A stretch of 24,124 bases of DNA from an uncultured Acidobacteriota bacterium. GTDB taxonomy: Bacteria > Acidobacteriota > Vicinamibacteria > Vicinamibacterales > UBA8438. The first letter of the stretch is position 1. Every line of letters starts with the position of its first letter. Positions 7,394 to 15,947 of the stretch are shown here, piece after piece. Below the pieces are notes generated by a model that was given only the letters and a program-made list of their open reading frames with translations, was not told the origin of the DNA and searched no databases. The DNA lies in assembly GCA_937888665.1 (NCBI GenBank), contig CALBET010000309.1:1-24124 (forward strand), read 5' to 3'. Position numbers and translations under genes: made by a program.

Positions 7394-8890
7394 ATGGCCG
7401 CGATCGAACTCGACCACGTTACCAAGGTGTACCGGCGTCACGGGCACTCCCGGCGATACGCCACGCTCAAGAGCGCGCTGCTCACAGGCAGCCTGGCGAG
7501 GGATCTACGTCCCGAGGAGTCGTTCCTCGCGCTGAAGGATGTGTCGGCCACCATCCGGAAGGGCGTGACCTACGGTGTCATCGGGCGCAACGGCTCTGGG
7601 AAAAGCACGCTCCTCAAGCTTGTGGCCGGCATCACGAAGCCGACCAGCGGCGCGGTGCGGGTCAACGGACGGGTGTCCGCGCTGATAGAACTGGGCGCCG
7701 GTTTTCATCCTGAAATCTCTGGTCGCGAGAACGTCTTCATCAACGGCGTCATGCTGGGGTTGTCGCGACGCGAGATCACCAATCGCTTCGACGAGATCGT
7801 CGAGTTCGCGGAGATGGAAGACTTCATCGACGCGCCGGTCAAGACCTACTCGTCCGGGATGTACATGCGCCTCGGGTTCGCCGTCGCGATCAACGTCGAC
7901 CCGGACATTCTGCTCGTGGACGAAGTGCTGGCGGTGGGAGACGAGGGCTTCAGCCTGAAGTGCCTCGACAAGTTCTCCGAGTTCAAACGCCGGGGCAAGA
8001 CCATTCTGCTGGTCACGCACGGGTTGTCCATGGTGGAGCGCTTCTGTGACGAAGCGCTGTGGATCGAGTCCGGACAGAAGCGCCTTGTTGGCGACCCCAA
8101 ACGGGTCGTCCAGATGTATCTGTCCGATGTGGAGCTGGCCGAAGACCTGCTACTCGCGGCTCAGGACGCCAAGGCCCAGCAAACGCCGGTGTCGGCCGCG
8201 CCTGAGGTGGTCGCCCCCGGGCCGGTGGAGTCCGTCGCGGAGCCTGACCACGTCCCGCAGCCGGCGCCAGAGCCTGGGGCGGAGGTCGACTCCGAGAGCG
8301 AGACCGAGTCGGCGGACGAGGATGCGCAGCCCGACAACATGTTCGTCGCGAAGGAAGGCCGGTGGGGCTCCGGCGGGGTGCGGATTGAACAGGTGACGCT
8401 GGAGGGCGACCACGGACCGGCGCATGTCTTTCATACTGGCGAGCGGATGACGATTCGTATGCGGGTGAACGCTCCCCAGGAGGTCGACGACTTCGCGTTC
8501 GGGATCAGCATTTTCAGCGGCGATGGGGTGTGCTGTTACGGGACCAACACCCATATCGAAGAGATGACATCCCGGTGGCTGCAGGGTGAGGCCACCGTCT
8601 TGTTCGTCATCGACCAGCTCGATCTGGTTGGGGGCACCTACAAGCTGGACGTCGCCGCGCACAAGCGCGACGGCTTTTCGTATGACTATCACCGCTTGCT
8701 GTACACGTTTCGCGTGAAGTCCAGAACGAAAGACGTGGGAATTTACCGGCCACGACACGCGTGGAGTTTTTCCGACAACGTGCACTTCAAACCGGACACC
8801 GGTGACTCGGCCGAAGCCCTGGCCGGCGACCAGGCCCTGGCCGCGATCGATCCGAGTACGCCGGCCGCCGAGGATTCCCCAACCGAGTGA
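7394..8890 (+). CDS. Polysaccharide ABC exporter, ATPase subunit with C-terminal cargo-binding domain (Wzt-like)
   Basis: The ATPase driving the adjacent Wzm-like permease, 498 aa. The nucleotide-binding domain has Walker A GRNGSGKST (64-72), the signature TYSSGM (151-156), Walker B DILLVDE (171-177) and the H-loop His at 209. The GAGFHPEISGREN segment is typical of polysaccharide exporters. A proline/acid-rich linker covers about residues 250-315. The last ~170 residues (from about 318) form a beta-sandwich like the Wzt C-terminal domain, which in E. coli O8/O9a binds the capped end of the glycan; FHTGERMTIRMRVNAP and LVGGTYKLDVAAH are typical. This predicts chain-end recognition rather than a simple TagH-type pump. 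Glycan synthesis genes are not in the window. Confidence 0.94.
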   Translation: MAAIELDHVTKVYRRHGHSRRYATLKSALLTGSLARDLRPEESFLALKDVSATIRKGVTYGVIGRNGSGKSTLLKLVAGITKPTSGAVRVNGRVSALIELGAGFHPEISGRENVFINGVMLGLSRREITNRFDEIVEFAEMEDFIDAPVKTYSSGMYMRLGFAVAINVDPDILLVDEVLAVGDEGFSLKCLDKFSEFKRRGKTILLVTHGLSMVERFCDEALWIESGQKRLVGDPKRVVQMYLSDVELAEDLLLAAQDAKAQQTPVSAAPEVVAPGPVESVAEPDHVPQPAPEPGAEVDSESETESADEDAQPDNMFVAKEGRWGSGGVRIEQVTLEGDHGPAHVFHTGERMTIRMRVNAPQEVDDFAFGISIFSGDGVCCYGTNTHIEEMTSRWLQGEATVLFVIDQLDLVGGTYKLDVAAHKRDGFSYDYHRLLYTFRVKSRTKDVGIYRPRHAWSFSDNVHFKPDTGDSAEALAGDQALAAIDPSTPAAEDSPTE

Positions 8891-8948
8891 GAGGGTCGCA
8901 CACGGGTCGGGCCAGGTCCCGGCCCCGGCGCTCAGACCCAACGGGCCC

Positions 8949-11900
8949 GTGGCTACGACATCCCTGACGCTGCAAGCGCTGCTCAGAGGGGCAGCCTTGC
9001 GAGCCGGCTTCGGCGGCGGACGCCCGCTGTCCGGTCTGTCGGCGGCCGCGAAGGGGTTCGCGGTCGCCGCGGCGGCCCACGACGGCATGGTGGTCGTCAT
9101 CGTGCCGAACGACGCCGCGGTGGAGCAGGCGGTCGCCGACATTCGCTTCTTCCTCGGTGGCCTGGAAGCCATATCGGACCAGGCGCTGCGGCGTCATGTC
9201 ATCCCGTGCCCGTCCCACGAGGTGGACCCCTACCGTGGGCTGGCTCCCCACTTCGACGTGGCGGCGGCGCGCGGACGAGCGCTGCATGGGCTCGCCGACG
9301 GCTCCGCCCGGGTTGTCGTGGTGGCCGCCGCGGCGCTGCTCCCCCGTGTGAGTCCTCCCGCGCGACTGCTCCAGGCGGGCTACAGTCTCACCGTCGGGGC
9401 GCTGCTCGAACCACCCGATCTGTGTGATCAGCTCGCTGACGCTGGGTTCACACCGGAAGACCCCGTCGACGCCCACGGCGAATTCTGTGTACGTGGTGGT
9501 GTGGTCGACTTCTTCCCAGCGGGCGACGACCAACCGATTCGCGCGGAGTTCGCCGGCGACAGCCTCGAGTCGCTCCGTCGGTTCGATCCGGCCACGCAGC
9601 GCTCGACCGCGTCGCTCGACCGCGCCGACATTCTGCCGTTGCGGGAAACCTTCGAAGGCGATGCGGACCAGAACGGGGCCGAGCCCGATCGATCCGCGTG
9701 GCTCGGCGACTACCTGCGCCAACTGCCAGCGGGCCGCATTTTCCTGTCTGAAGCTGAGGAATCGAGGCGGGTCATCGAAGCCCGTCTATCGCAAGCCGCG
9801 AGGGGATTCGCCGACGCCGAGGAGCGGGGTGACACCGCGTTGTCCCCAGACGAACTGCTCGTCGACTGGCCGACCCTCGACAGGTGGCTCGACGCCGCGA
9901 CCCGGCTTGAGCAGCTCTGGGAGGACCAGGACACCGCGGACACTGCGCGGCATGTGGCGTGCCAACCGGTCGTCGAGTTCCACGGGCGGCTCGCCGACTG
10001 GGCGGCCGAGATCACGCGCATTCGCGAGCGTGGCGAGACGGCGTTACTGGTGGCTGGCACGCCGGGTCGCGCCGAGCGGGTGATCGAGCTGTTGGCGGAT
10101 TATGACCTCCGTGCGCTGTCCATCGATCAGGCGGACGAGAACGTGGGCGCAGCGTTACTCGTGGCGACCGGACAGCTGACCCGGGGTTTCCGGCTCCCGG
10201 ACGCCGGGTTGCAGTTCTTCGCCGAGTCGGACATCTTCGACGAGGAACGACGGGTGCGTGCCCGCCGCGCCGGTCCGGCCCGTTCGTTCTTCTCCGACTT
10301 CCGTGACCTCAAGGTGGGCGACCACGTGGTGCATGTGGACCATGGCGTGGCGATGTTCGTGGGTCTGAAGCAGATTGGGGTCGGGCTCGAGCAACACGAA
10401 TTCATGGAATTGCAGTACGGCGGCCAGGACAAGTTGTTCGTGCCGGTGCACCATCTCGATCTGCTGCAGAAATATACCGGGTCGACGAAGACCACGCTCG
10501 ATCGCCTCGGCGGGACGTCGTGGGCGAAGACCAAGACCAAGGTCCGCGGGGCCATGCGGGACATGGCCGAGGAACTGCTGAAGTTGTATGCGGCACGGAA
10601 GGCAGTGCCCGGGCATGCGTTCAGTGCCGACACCCACTGGCACCGCGAGTTTGACGACGCCTTCGAATACGACCTGACCGTCGACCAGCAGACCGCCATC
10701 AGTGACATCCGGCGCGACATGGAAGGGTCGACCCCGATGGACCGGTTGCTGTGCGGCGATGTCGGCTATGGCAAGACCGAAGTGGCGATGCGGGCGGCCT
10801 TCAAGGCGGTGATGGACGCCAAGCAGGTTGGTGTCCTGGCGCCGACGACGGTCCTGGCATTCCAACATTACAAGACGTTGACGGAGCGGTTCGCGGCGTT
10901 TCCTGTTCGCATTGATCTGGTCAGTCGGTTTCGAAGCCGGACCGAGCAGAAGCAGTCCCTGGAGGCACTGGCGAACGGCAAGCTGGACATCATCGTCGGC
11001 ACCCATCGACTGCTGTCGAAGGACATCCAGTTTCGCGACCTTGGTTTGCTCGTCGTCGATGAAGAGCAGCGCTTTGGTGTGGCGCACAAGGAGCGCATCA
11101 AGCAGATGCGGCATCGTGTCGATGTCCTGACGATGACGGCGACGCCGATCCCTCGAACGCTGAATATGTCGCTCGTGGGTATTCGCGACATGTCGGTGAT
11201 CGAGACGCCGCCCAAGGACCGCCAGGCCATTCAAACCAATGTCGTGCGTTTCGACCATCAGGTCGTGGCCCGCGCCATTCGCACCGAGTTGGAGCGTGGC
11301 GGCCAGGTGTTCTTCCTGCACAGCCGGGTGGCGTCCATCTACGCCATGGGTGATCTCCTCACGAGACTCGTGCCCGACGCGCGGATTGCCGTGGCGCACG
11401 GTCAGATGCAGGAAGGTCAGCTCGAGCGCTGCATGGTGGACTTCGTGGAGCACAAGTACGACGTACTGCTGGCCACCACCATCATCGAAAACGGGCTCGA
11501 CATTCCGAACGCGAATACCATCGTCATCAACCACGCCGAACGGTTCGGTCTCGGGCAGCTCTACCAGCTGCGCGGGCGGGTGGGGCGCTCGGACCGTCGC
11601 GCCTATGCATACCTTCTGGTGCCACCGGAGGGGTCGCTGTCGCCGGTGGCTCGCCAGCGGCTCTCGGCCATCCGCGAGTTCAGCGATCTTGGCAGTGGGT
11701 TCCGCATTGCCGCGCTTGATCTCGAGATTCGCGGGGCCGGGAACCTTCTGGGCGGTGAGCAGAGCGGCCATATCGAGTCGATCGGGTTCGACCTGTATGT
11801 CAAGTTGCTCGAACAGACCGTGCGGGAACTCAAGGGAGAGGACATCGAGGACGAGCTACGGGCGACGGTGAACCTGAATCTCGACGTCAAGATCGACGAG

Positions 11901-12425
11901 CAGTATGTGCCGGACACGAATCAGCGCCTGAGTGTGTATCGCCGGGTGGCCGCGGCCCGGGCCGAGCCCGATCTCACCGCCTTGCTGGACGAGGTGTGTG
12001 ACCGCTACGGTCCAATCCCCCCGTCGGTGGCCACCTTGGTCGAGTATGGGCGCATCCGTGTGCTGGCGGACCAGCTTGGTGTGGAAACTCTCGACCGAAA
12101 CGGACAGCTGCTCGTCCTAAAGTTCAGGCCCACGACACTGGTGGACCCGGTGCGGTTGATGCGGTTCGTCGAGCGGCGCGCCGATGTCCTGCTCAAACCG
12201 CCGTCAATATTGACCATGGACTTGCAAGAACGCGGCGCACCGACCACCAGATCCAGCCACCTGTCCTGGTGGACCGCCCGAGCGCGCTCCGAGGATGTGA
12301 GAGCCGGCTTCTCGCGCGTCGACTTCCAGCGGGCCGAGCGGGACCGCGAGGGGCCGGCCCAGTTGCTCGCGCGGGTTGGCGACCTGCTGGTGGAGTTACG
12401 CGGCTTGGAAACGATAGAATCGTGA
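8949..12425 (+). CDS. mfd: Transcription-repair coupling factor Mfd
   Basis: A DNA translocase that pushes stalled RNA polymerase off damaged DNA and recruits UvrA; 1158 aa from the chosen start (E. coli about 1148). The frame is open further upstream, but that part overlaps the ABC ATPase; the GTG at 8949 is the only plausible start after its stop codon and gives a normal N-terminus. Order of domains: a UvrB-like N-terminal module, the RNA-polymerase-interacting CarD-like domain from about residue 454 (LKVGDHVVHVDHGVAMFVG), then the RecG-like motor with Walker A GDVGYGKT (603-610), DEEQ box (704-707), TMTATPIPRTL and QLRGRVGR (873-880), and a C-terminal TRCF domain ending in a helical tail. 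No missing motif is seen. No Shine-Dalgarno is obvious. Confidence 0.97.
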   Translation: MATTSLTLQALLRGAALRAGFGGGRPLSGLSAAAKGFAVAAAAHDGMVVVIVPNDAAVEQAVADIRFFLGGLEAISDQALRRHVIPCPSHEVDPYRGLAPHFDVAAARGRALHGLADGSARVVVVAAAALLPRVSPPARLLQAGYSLTVGALLEPPDLCDQLADAGFTPEDPVDAHGEFCVRGGVVDFFPAGDDQPIRAEFAGDSLESLRRFDPATQRSTASLDRADILPLRETFEGDADQNGAEPDRSAWLGDYLRQLPAGRIFLSEAEESRRVIEARLSQAARGFADAEERGDTALSPDELLVDWPTLDRWLDAATRLEQLWEDQDTADTARHVACQPVVEFHGRLADWAAEITRIRERGETALLVAGTPGRAERVIELLADYDLRALSIDQADENVGAALLVATGQLTRGFRLPDAGLQFFAESDIFDEERRVRARRAGPARSFFSDFRDLKVGDHVVHVDHGVAMFVGLKQIGVGLEQHEFMELQYGGQDKLFVPVHHLDLLQKYTGSTKTTLDRLGGTSWAKTKTKVRGAMRDMAEELLKLYAARKAVPGHAFSADTHWHREFDDAFEYDLTVDQQTAISDIRRDMEGSTPMDRLLCGDVGYGKTEVAMRAAFKAVMDAKQVGVLAPTTVLAFQHYKTLTERFAAFPVRIDLVSRFRSRTEQKQSLEALANGKLDIIVGTHRLLSKDIQFRDLGLLVVDEEQRFGVAHKERIKQMRHRVDVLTMTATPIPRTLNMSLVGIRDMSVIETPPKDRQAIQTNVVRFDHQVVARAIRTELERGGQVFFLHSRVASIYAMGDLLTRLVPDARIAVAHGQMQEGQLERCMVDFVEHKYDVLLATTIIENGLDIPNANTIVINHAERFGLGQLYQLRGRVGRSDRRAYAYLLVPPEGSLSPVARQRLSAIREFSDLGSGFRIAALDLEIRGAGNLLGGEQSGHIESIGFDLYVKLLEQTVRELKGEDIEDELRATVNLNLDVKIDEQYVPDTNQRLSVYRRVAAARAEPDLTALLDEVCDRYGPIPPSVATLVEYGRIRVLADQLGVETLDRNGQLLVLKFRPTTLVDPVRLMRFVERRADVLLKPPSILTMDLQERGAPTTRSSHLSWWTARARSEDVRAGFSRVDFQRAERDREGPAQLLARVGDLLVELRGLETIES

Positions 12426-12438
12426 GAGGGGGATTTGT

Positions 12439-13533
12439 ATGCAGACACGCGCGCTTGGATTCATCTTCGTGAGTGCCGTCCTGGGCACCGGTGTGGCACA
12501 GGCGCAGACGGCGCCGCCGGAGCCAGGTTTCACGCTGTCTTCGAACGTGCCCGGAGCCCTCGTCATCGAACGAATCCTCGTGAAGGTCAATGGCGAGCTC
12601 GTCACCCAGACCGACCTCGAGGAGGCCCAGATCGTCGCCTTGCGTCAGCGCACCGCCCAGCCGCTGCCCGACGCCGAGTTGCGGCAGATCATGCAGGAAC
12701 TGACGCCGGACCTCATCGCCGATATCGTGGACAACCTCCTGCTTGTCCAGCGAGGCCGTGAGCTGGGCTTTACGCTGAGCGACGATCAGTTCGACGAGAT
12801 CGTCGACGGCATCAAGGTGGAAAACGGTTTCGATGACGACCAGCTCGTCACTGCGCTCGCGGAAACTGAAGGGATGACGCTGGCCACGTTGCGGGGCACC
12901 ATGGAGAAGCAGATGCTCCTTCAGCAGGTGCGGCAGGTGGAGGTGAACAGTCGGATCGTGATGACCGGCACCGAGGCCCGCGAGTACTACGACGAACACC
13001 TCGATGAGTTCACCAATCCCGCGACCGTCACGCTGCGCGAGATTGTGGTTGCTGTGCCGGAGGGCACCGGGCCGCTCGCGATTGCCGGCGCCGAGCGCGC
13101 TGCGGCGACGGCCGCCGCCATTCACGCCCGTGTCATGGGCGGCGAAGATTTCGCCCAGGTGGCTTCCGAGGTGTCCAGCGCGGCCTCCAAAGCGAACGGT
13201 GGCCTGATCGGGCCGATCAATCTGCCGGATCTGGCTGAGGCTGTGCGCGGCCGTGTCGAGAAGCTCGGGATCGGCGACATCGGTGCGGTCGAGCGGACCG
13301 CAGCCGGCTATCAGATTCTGAAGCTTGAGGCGAGGACGGACGCCGCGGCGATTCCGTTTGACGGGATTCGTGAAAGCATCGTCGATTCCGTCGCTGAGAG
13401 CCGGCAAGCCGAGGCACTCAATGACTATTTGGTGAGGTTGCGCGAAGCGGCCATCATCGACTGGAAAGACGACGGTCTGAGGCAGATTTACAACGCGGTC
13501 GTGAGTGCTCGGGCGGCCGCTAGTGGGGCCTGA
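12439..13533 (+). CDS. Periplasmic SurA/PpiC-type peptidyl-prolyl isomerase chaperone
   Basis: An exported folding factor for outer-membrane or secreted proteins, 364 aa. The N-terminus is a signal peptide (MQTRALGFIFVSAVLGTGVA, cleavage likely after AQA at residue 22). A SurA_N-type chaperone region follows (VIERILVKVNGELVTQTDLEEA) and runs to about residue 190. A single parvulin (PpiC) domain covers about 192-310, with the recognisable TLREIVVAVP, GGEDFAQVASEVS and ANGGLIGPI. SurA of E. coli has two parvulin domains, so this is a shorter version. A strong GAGAGGGGGA ribosome-binding region lies just before the ATG at 12439, and the gene follows mfd by 13 bp. Whether the isomerase site is catalytically active cannot be judged from motifs alone. 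Confidence 0.88.
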   Translation: MQTRALGFIFVSAVLGTGVAQAQTAPPEPGFTLSSNVPGALVIERILVKVNGELVTQTDLEEAQIVALRQRTAQPLPDAELRQIMQELTPDLIADIVDNLLLVQRGRELGFTLSDDQFDEIVDGIKVENGFDDDQLVTALAETEGMTLATLRGTMEKQMLLQQVRQVEVNSRIVMTGTEAREYYDEHLDEFTNPATVTLREIVVAVPEGTGPLAIAGAERAAATAAAIHARVMGGEDFAQVASEVSSAASKANGGLIGPINLPDLAEAVRGRVEKLGIGDIGAVERTAAGYQILKLEARTDAAAIPFDGIRESIVDSVAESRQAEALNDYLVRLREAAIIDWKDDGLRQIYNAVVSARAAASGA

Positions 13534-13552
13534 GGCCGGAGATCGCCCCCTC

Positions 13553-14101
13553 GTGACGACTCCCCTTTCGAACCTCCCCGTAGTGTCCCTTCCTGACGAG
13601 GCTGCTGTCGAGCCGGCTCCCTGGTTCGCGCTCTGGACGAGGTCGCGCCACGAGCAGGTCGTGCGCGAACAGCTCGAACGGAAACAGATTGAGACGTTTC
13701 TGCCGACCATCACACGATGGAGTCGGTGGAAAGACCGACGCAAGAAAATCGCCTGGCCGCTGTTTCCCGGCTACTGCTTCGCGCGGTTCGACGTGGCCCA
13801 CCGGCTGGGGATTCTCCGCTGCACGGGCGTCGTGAACATCGTGTCGTTCGACGGCGAGCCGGCGCCGATCGCGTCCGCTGAGCTCGACAACATCCGGCGC
13901 CTGGTCGACACCGAACTCCAGTACGACCCGTGCCCGATGATCCACGAAGGCATGATGGTGGAAGTGGTGCACGGTGCGCTCAAGGGCGTGGTCGGCCGCC
14001 TTGTGCGAAAAGGCTCGCATGCCAGACTCGTCCTTTCGGTGGAGTTGATCGGCCAGGCCGTCTCGGTCGAAGTCGATGCCGCCGACGTCAAGGCCTACTA
14101 G
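13553..14101 (+). CDS. NusG paralogue (RfaH/UpxY/LoaP-like transcription elongation/antitermination factor)
   Basis: A specialised NusG-family protein, 182 aa. The N-terminal NGN domain reads WFALWTRSRHEQVVREQLER, then WPLFPGYCFARFD, which is the RNA-polymerase-binding core. A KOW domain follows (IHEGMMVEVVHGALKGVVGRLVRKG). Proteins of this class bind RNA polymerase at dedicated operons, often for surface polysaccharides, and suppress termination. The GTG at 13553 with GGAG about 12 bases upstream is preferred; an in-frame GTG at 13505 would overlap the upstream gene by 29 bases. Position fits the polysaccharide exporter 5 kb upstream. It is not the housekeeping NusG, which usually sits beside secE and ribosomal protein genes; none are here. 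The stop codon lies at the edge of an inverted repeat. Confidence 0.85.
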   Translation: MTTPLSNLPVVSLPDEAAVEPAPWFALWTRSRHEQVVREQLERKQIETFLPTITRWSRWKDRRKKIAWPLFPGYCFARFDVAHRLGILRCTGVVNIVSFDGEPAPIASAELDNIRRLVDTELQYDPCPMIHEGMMVEVVHGALKGVVGRLVRKGSHARLVLSVELIGQAVSVEVDAADVKAY

Positions 14102-14325
14102 GTTTCCTGGCGAGGCGTCCGTCTGGCTGCGCCAGCCTCCGCCCGCCCGTTTCAACACCGGGCTATGGCAGGTCTCGCCGAAGCCTTGGCGAAGGCGGAT
14201 TGCTTCGTCGGTCACAGCCCACCTGGCTGCTCCCTCCTTGCGCCTTGCCAGACGAACGCCTCGCCAGGAAACCCCCACGTGTGGCGGATTGCTGCGTCGG
14301 TCACAGCCTACCTGGCTGGGTCTTT

Positions 14326-14361
14326 CTTAGACGGGGCTGCGCCCCGAAACCCCACGCAGCG
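14326..14361 (+). repeat. Dispersed hairpin repeat, copy 1 (CTTAGACGGGGCT element)
   Basis: CTTAGACGGGGCTGCGCCCC contains the perfect hairpin GGGGC-TGC-GCCCC and continues with CGAAACCCCACGCAGCG. A near-identical copy begins at 15948, just after the cupin gene. Both lie 3' of a gene and upstream of another, and each is followed by GC-rich sequence rich in CGCGGGG and CCCC runs. A role as a terminator or as a mobile REP element is possible. Confidence 0.75.
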
Positions 14362-14461
14362 GCTACGCGGGGACCCCGAGTGCCCCACTCCGTCGCCGCG
14401 GGGCGCGCATTGTCGCGCGCCTTCGCCCTTGCCAGACGGGCGCGTCGCGCGGAAACCACTC

Positions 14462-14467
14462 TAAGAT
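14462..14467 (+). promoter_or_regulatory. Candidate -10 element for a leaderless dus transcript
   Basis: TAAGAT ends 6 bases before the GTG start codon at 14474, the spacing expected if transcription starts at the first base of the coding region. There is no Shine-Dalgarno sequence upstream of this start. No good -35 is seen, which is common for leaderless promoters in GC-rich bacteria. Confidence 0.4.
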
Positions 14468-14473
14468 ACGGTT

Positions 14474-15592
14474 GTGGAACCTAAGGCAGTCAAAGTCGGG
14501 TCGGTCACGCTCGAGTCGCCGTTCGCGCTGGCGCCAATGGCCGGCATGACCGACACGGCGTTCCGCCGTCTGGTCAAGCGGCGGGGCGGCTGCGGGCTCG
14601 TGGTGACCGAGATGGTGAGCTCGGAAGGGCTCGTTCGGGGTATCGATCGGACGCTCGAATTCGCCGAGTACACGGAGGAAGAGCGCCCGGTGTCGATTCA
14701 GATTTTCGGGGGGTCGCCCGACACGATGGCCGAGGCCGCCCGTATCGTCGAGGGTCTGGGCGCCGACATCGTCGACATCAACATGGGCTGCCCCGTGCCG
14801 AAGATTGCCAAACACCAGGCGGGATGCAGCTTGATGCGCACGCCGGAACATGCCGCGGCCGTGGTGGCGGCGATGAGGGCCGCCGTGTCCATTCCGGTGA
14901 CGGTGAAGATGCGGGCTGGGTGGGACGACGAGCATGTCAACGCGCCAGCGGTGGCCGGGATGATGGAGCAGGCCGGAGCGGCCGCGGTGGCGGTGCATGG
15001 CCGCACGGCCAAGCAGTCCTACTCCGGCCGATCGGACTGGGGTCTCATCGACGAGGTCGCCAGATCGGTGTCGATCCCGGTGTTCGGCAGCGGCGACTGC
15101 GTGGCGCCCGAAGATGCCGTGGACCGGATGCGTGAAACGGCGGTGGCCGGCGTTCTGGTGGGGCGCGGCGCGTTGCGCAATCCCTGGATTTTCGAGCAGG
15201 CCCACCGGCTGGGGAGCGGCGAGGCGCCGTCCGAGGTCCCGTCCGCCGATCGCGGACGGTTCCTGCTGAGCTATATCGACCTGTTGCTGTCAGAGGGCGA
15301 GGATGAAGCGCAGGGGTTTCGTCACCGCGCCGAGGCGAATCTGAAGGCTGGACCGAAGCGACGCAGCGCCGCCACCCGTGAACGCTGGGTCATCAATAAG
15401 TTGCGCGCGTTGGGGTCGTGGTACACCAAGGGGTTCGGCTGCGGGGCACAACTACGCATTGCGATTAACCACGCGGCCTCGATTCGTGAGCTGCGTGGCA
15501 TCATCACGGACTTCTTTCAGGTCGACGGGGTCGTGGCGCCGAGGCTGGATGGTCCGACTGATATCGGAGAAGCGCATGCCTCGACTGATTGA
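14474..15592 (+). CDS. dus: tRNA-dihydrouridine synthase (DusB-like)
   Basis: A flavoenzyme that reduces uridine to dihydrouridine in the tRNA D-loop using NADPH and FMN. It is 372 aa with the TIM-barrel and C-terminal helical tRNA-binding domain. Visible motifs: ALAPMAGMTD (FMN site, 18-27), VSIQIFGG, DINMGCPVPK with the catalytic Cys at 106, VKMRAGWDD, AVHGRTAKQSYSGRSDW, PVFGSGD and GVLVGRGALRNPWIF. The C-terminal part contains WVINKLRALGSWYTKGFGCG. The start is GTG at 14474, giving MEPKAVKVGSVTLESPF, a normal family N-terminus. The 3' end overlaps the next gene by 17 bases. The exact Dus subgroup and its target position cannot be fixed from motifs. Confidence 0.95.
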   Translation: MEPKAVKVGSVTLESPFALAPMAGMTDTAFRRLVKRRGGCGLVVTEMVSSEGLVRGIDRTLEFAEYTEEERPVSIQIFGGSPDTMAEAARIVEGLGADIVDINMGCPVPKIAKHQAGCSLMRTPEHAAAVVAAMRAAVSIPVTVKMRAGWDDEHVNAPAVAGMMEQAGAAAVAVHGRTAKQSYSGRSDWGLIDEVARSVSIPVFGSGDCVAPEDAVDRMRETAVAGVLVGRGALRNPWIFEQAHRLGSGEAPSEVPSADRGRFLLSYIDLLLSEGEDEAQGFRHRAEANLKAGPKRRSAATRERWVINKLRALGSWYTKGFGCGAQLRIAINHAASIRELRGIITDFFQVDGVVAPRLDGPTDIGEAHASTD

Positions 15593-15941
15593 AAGCCCCA
15601 CGGTCATCCAGGCGGCGGGCAACTTTCCGAAGCGCATCGAAGAGTACGCCGGGCGGGTCAACAGCGGTCACGACACGGTGAGCGTGGCCCGGATGGTGTC
15701 GCCAGAGGGGTGGCTCGAGCCGGGGCAGCGACCTGAGTTCGAGGAGATCACGGTGGTGCTGCGCGGCATGCTGCGGGTGGAGCACGAGGCCGGTATCACC
15801 GACGTGCGGGCGGGCCAGGCGGTCGTGACGTCACCCGGCGAATGGGTGCGATACAGCAGCCCTGAGCCTGGCGGCGCGGAGTATGTCGCAATCTGTACGC
15901 CCGCGTTCGCACCGGACACCGTCCACCGCGACCTAGCTTAG
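15576..15941 (+). CDS. Small single-domain cupin protein
   Basis: A 121-aa protein with one cupin beta-barrel. The core reads EFEEITVVLRGMLRVEHEAG, then VRAGQAVVTSPGEWVRYSSP and YVAICTPAFAPDTVHRD. Cupins of this type bind a metal or small ligand; the usual HxH of the first motif is not seen here (FEEITV instead), so metal binding is uncertain. The ATG at 15576 is inside the end of dus, preceded by GGAGA, which predicts coupled translation. The in-frame sequence further upstream lies within dus and is discarded. No substrate can be assigned. A repeated AGCTTAGACG word spans its stop codon. Confidence 0.82.
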   Translation: MPRLIESPTVIQAAGNFPKRIEEYAGRVNSGHDTVSVARMVSPEGWLEPGQRPEFEEITVVLRGMLRVEHEAGITDVRAGQAVVTSPGEWVRYSSPEPGGAEYVAICTPAFAPDTVHRDLA

Positions 15942-15947
15942 ACGAAG

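Larger units (their letters stand above)
14102..14473. repeat. Composite intergenic repeat block between the NusG paralogue and dus
   Basis: This 372-bp gene-free stretch is built of repeats. (a) A 27-bp inverted repeat, 26/27 matching, has arms at 14101-14127 and 14247-14273 (right arm begins GCCAGACGAACGCC). (b) A third, diverged copy of the right arm (22/27) lies at 14431-14457. (c) A 36-bp direct repeat, 34/36 identical, is at 14194-14229 and 14283-14318 (core GTCGGTCACAGCC). (d) A GC-rich hairpin element occupies 14326-14361 and recurs at 15948-15983. Short open frames across it look like chance translations. No transposase gene is present. It may be a MITE-like or REP-like cluster, and its hairpins could also end transcription of the upstream operon. 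Confidence 0.8.

Noticed and set aside
8802..8948. N-terminal extension of Mfd overlapping the ABC ATPase gene
   Set aside because: Pro/Arg-rich out-of-frame translation of the upstream gene; the GTG at 8949 yields the family length.
10155..11771. A 538-codon open frame antisense to mfd (and similar long antisense frames over atpA, atpG/atpD and the SurA-like gene)
   Set aside because: High GC makes long antisense frames common; their proteins are rich in Arg/His/Gly with no recognisable motifs, while the + strand genes are complete and well conserved.
14099..14361. Simple intrinsic terminator after the NusG paralogue
   Set aside because: Hairpins are strong but none is followed by a T-run; kept as a repeat block instead.
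14165..14484. Open frames across the repeat block before dus
   Set aside because: They simply translate the repeats (for example the hairpin element) and have no ribosome-binding sites.
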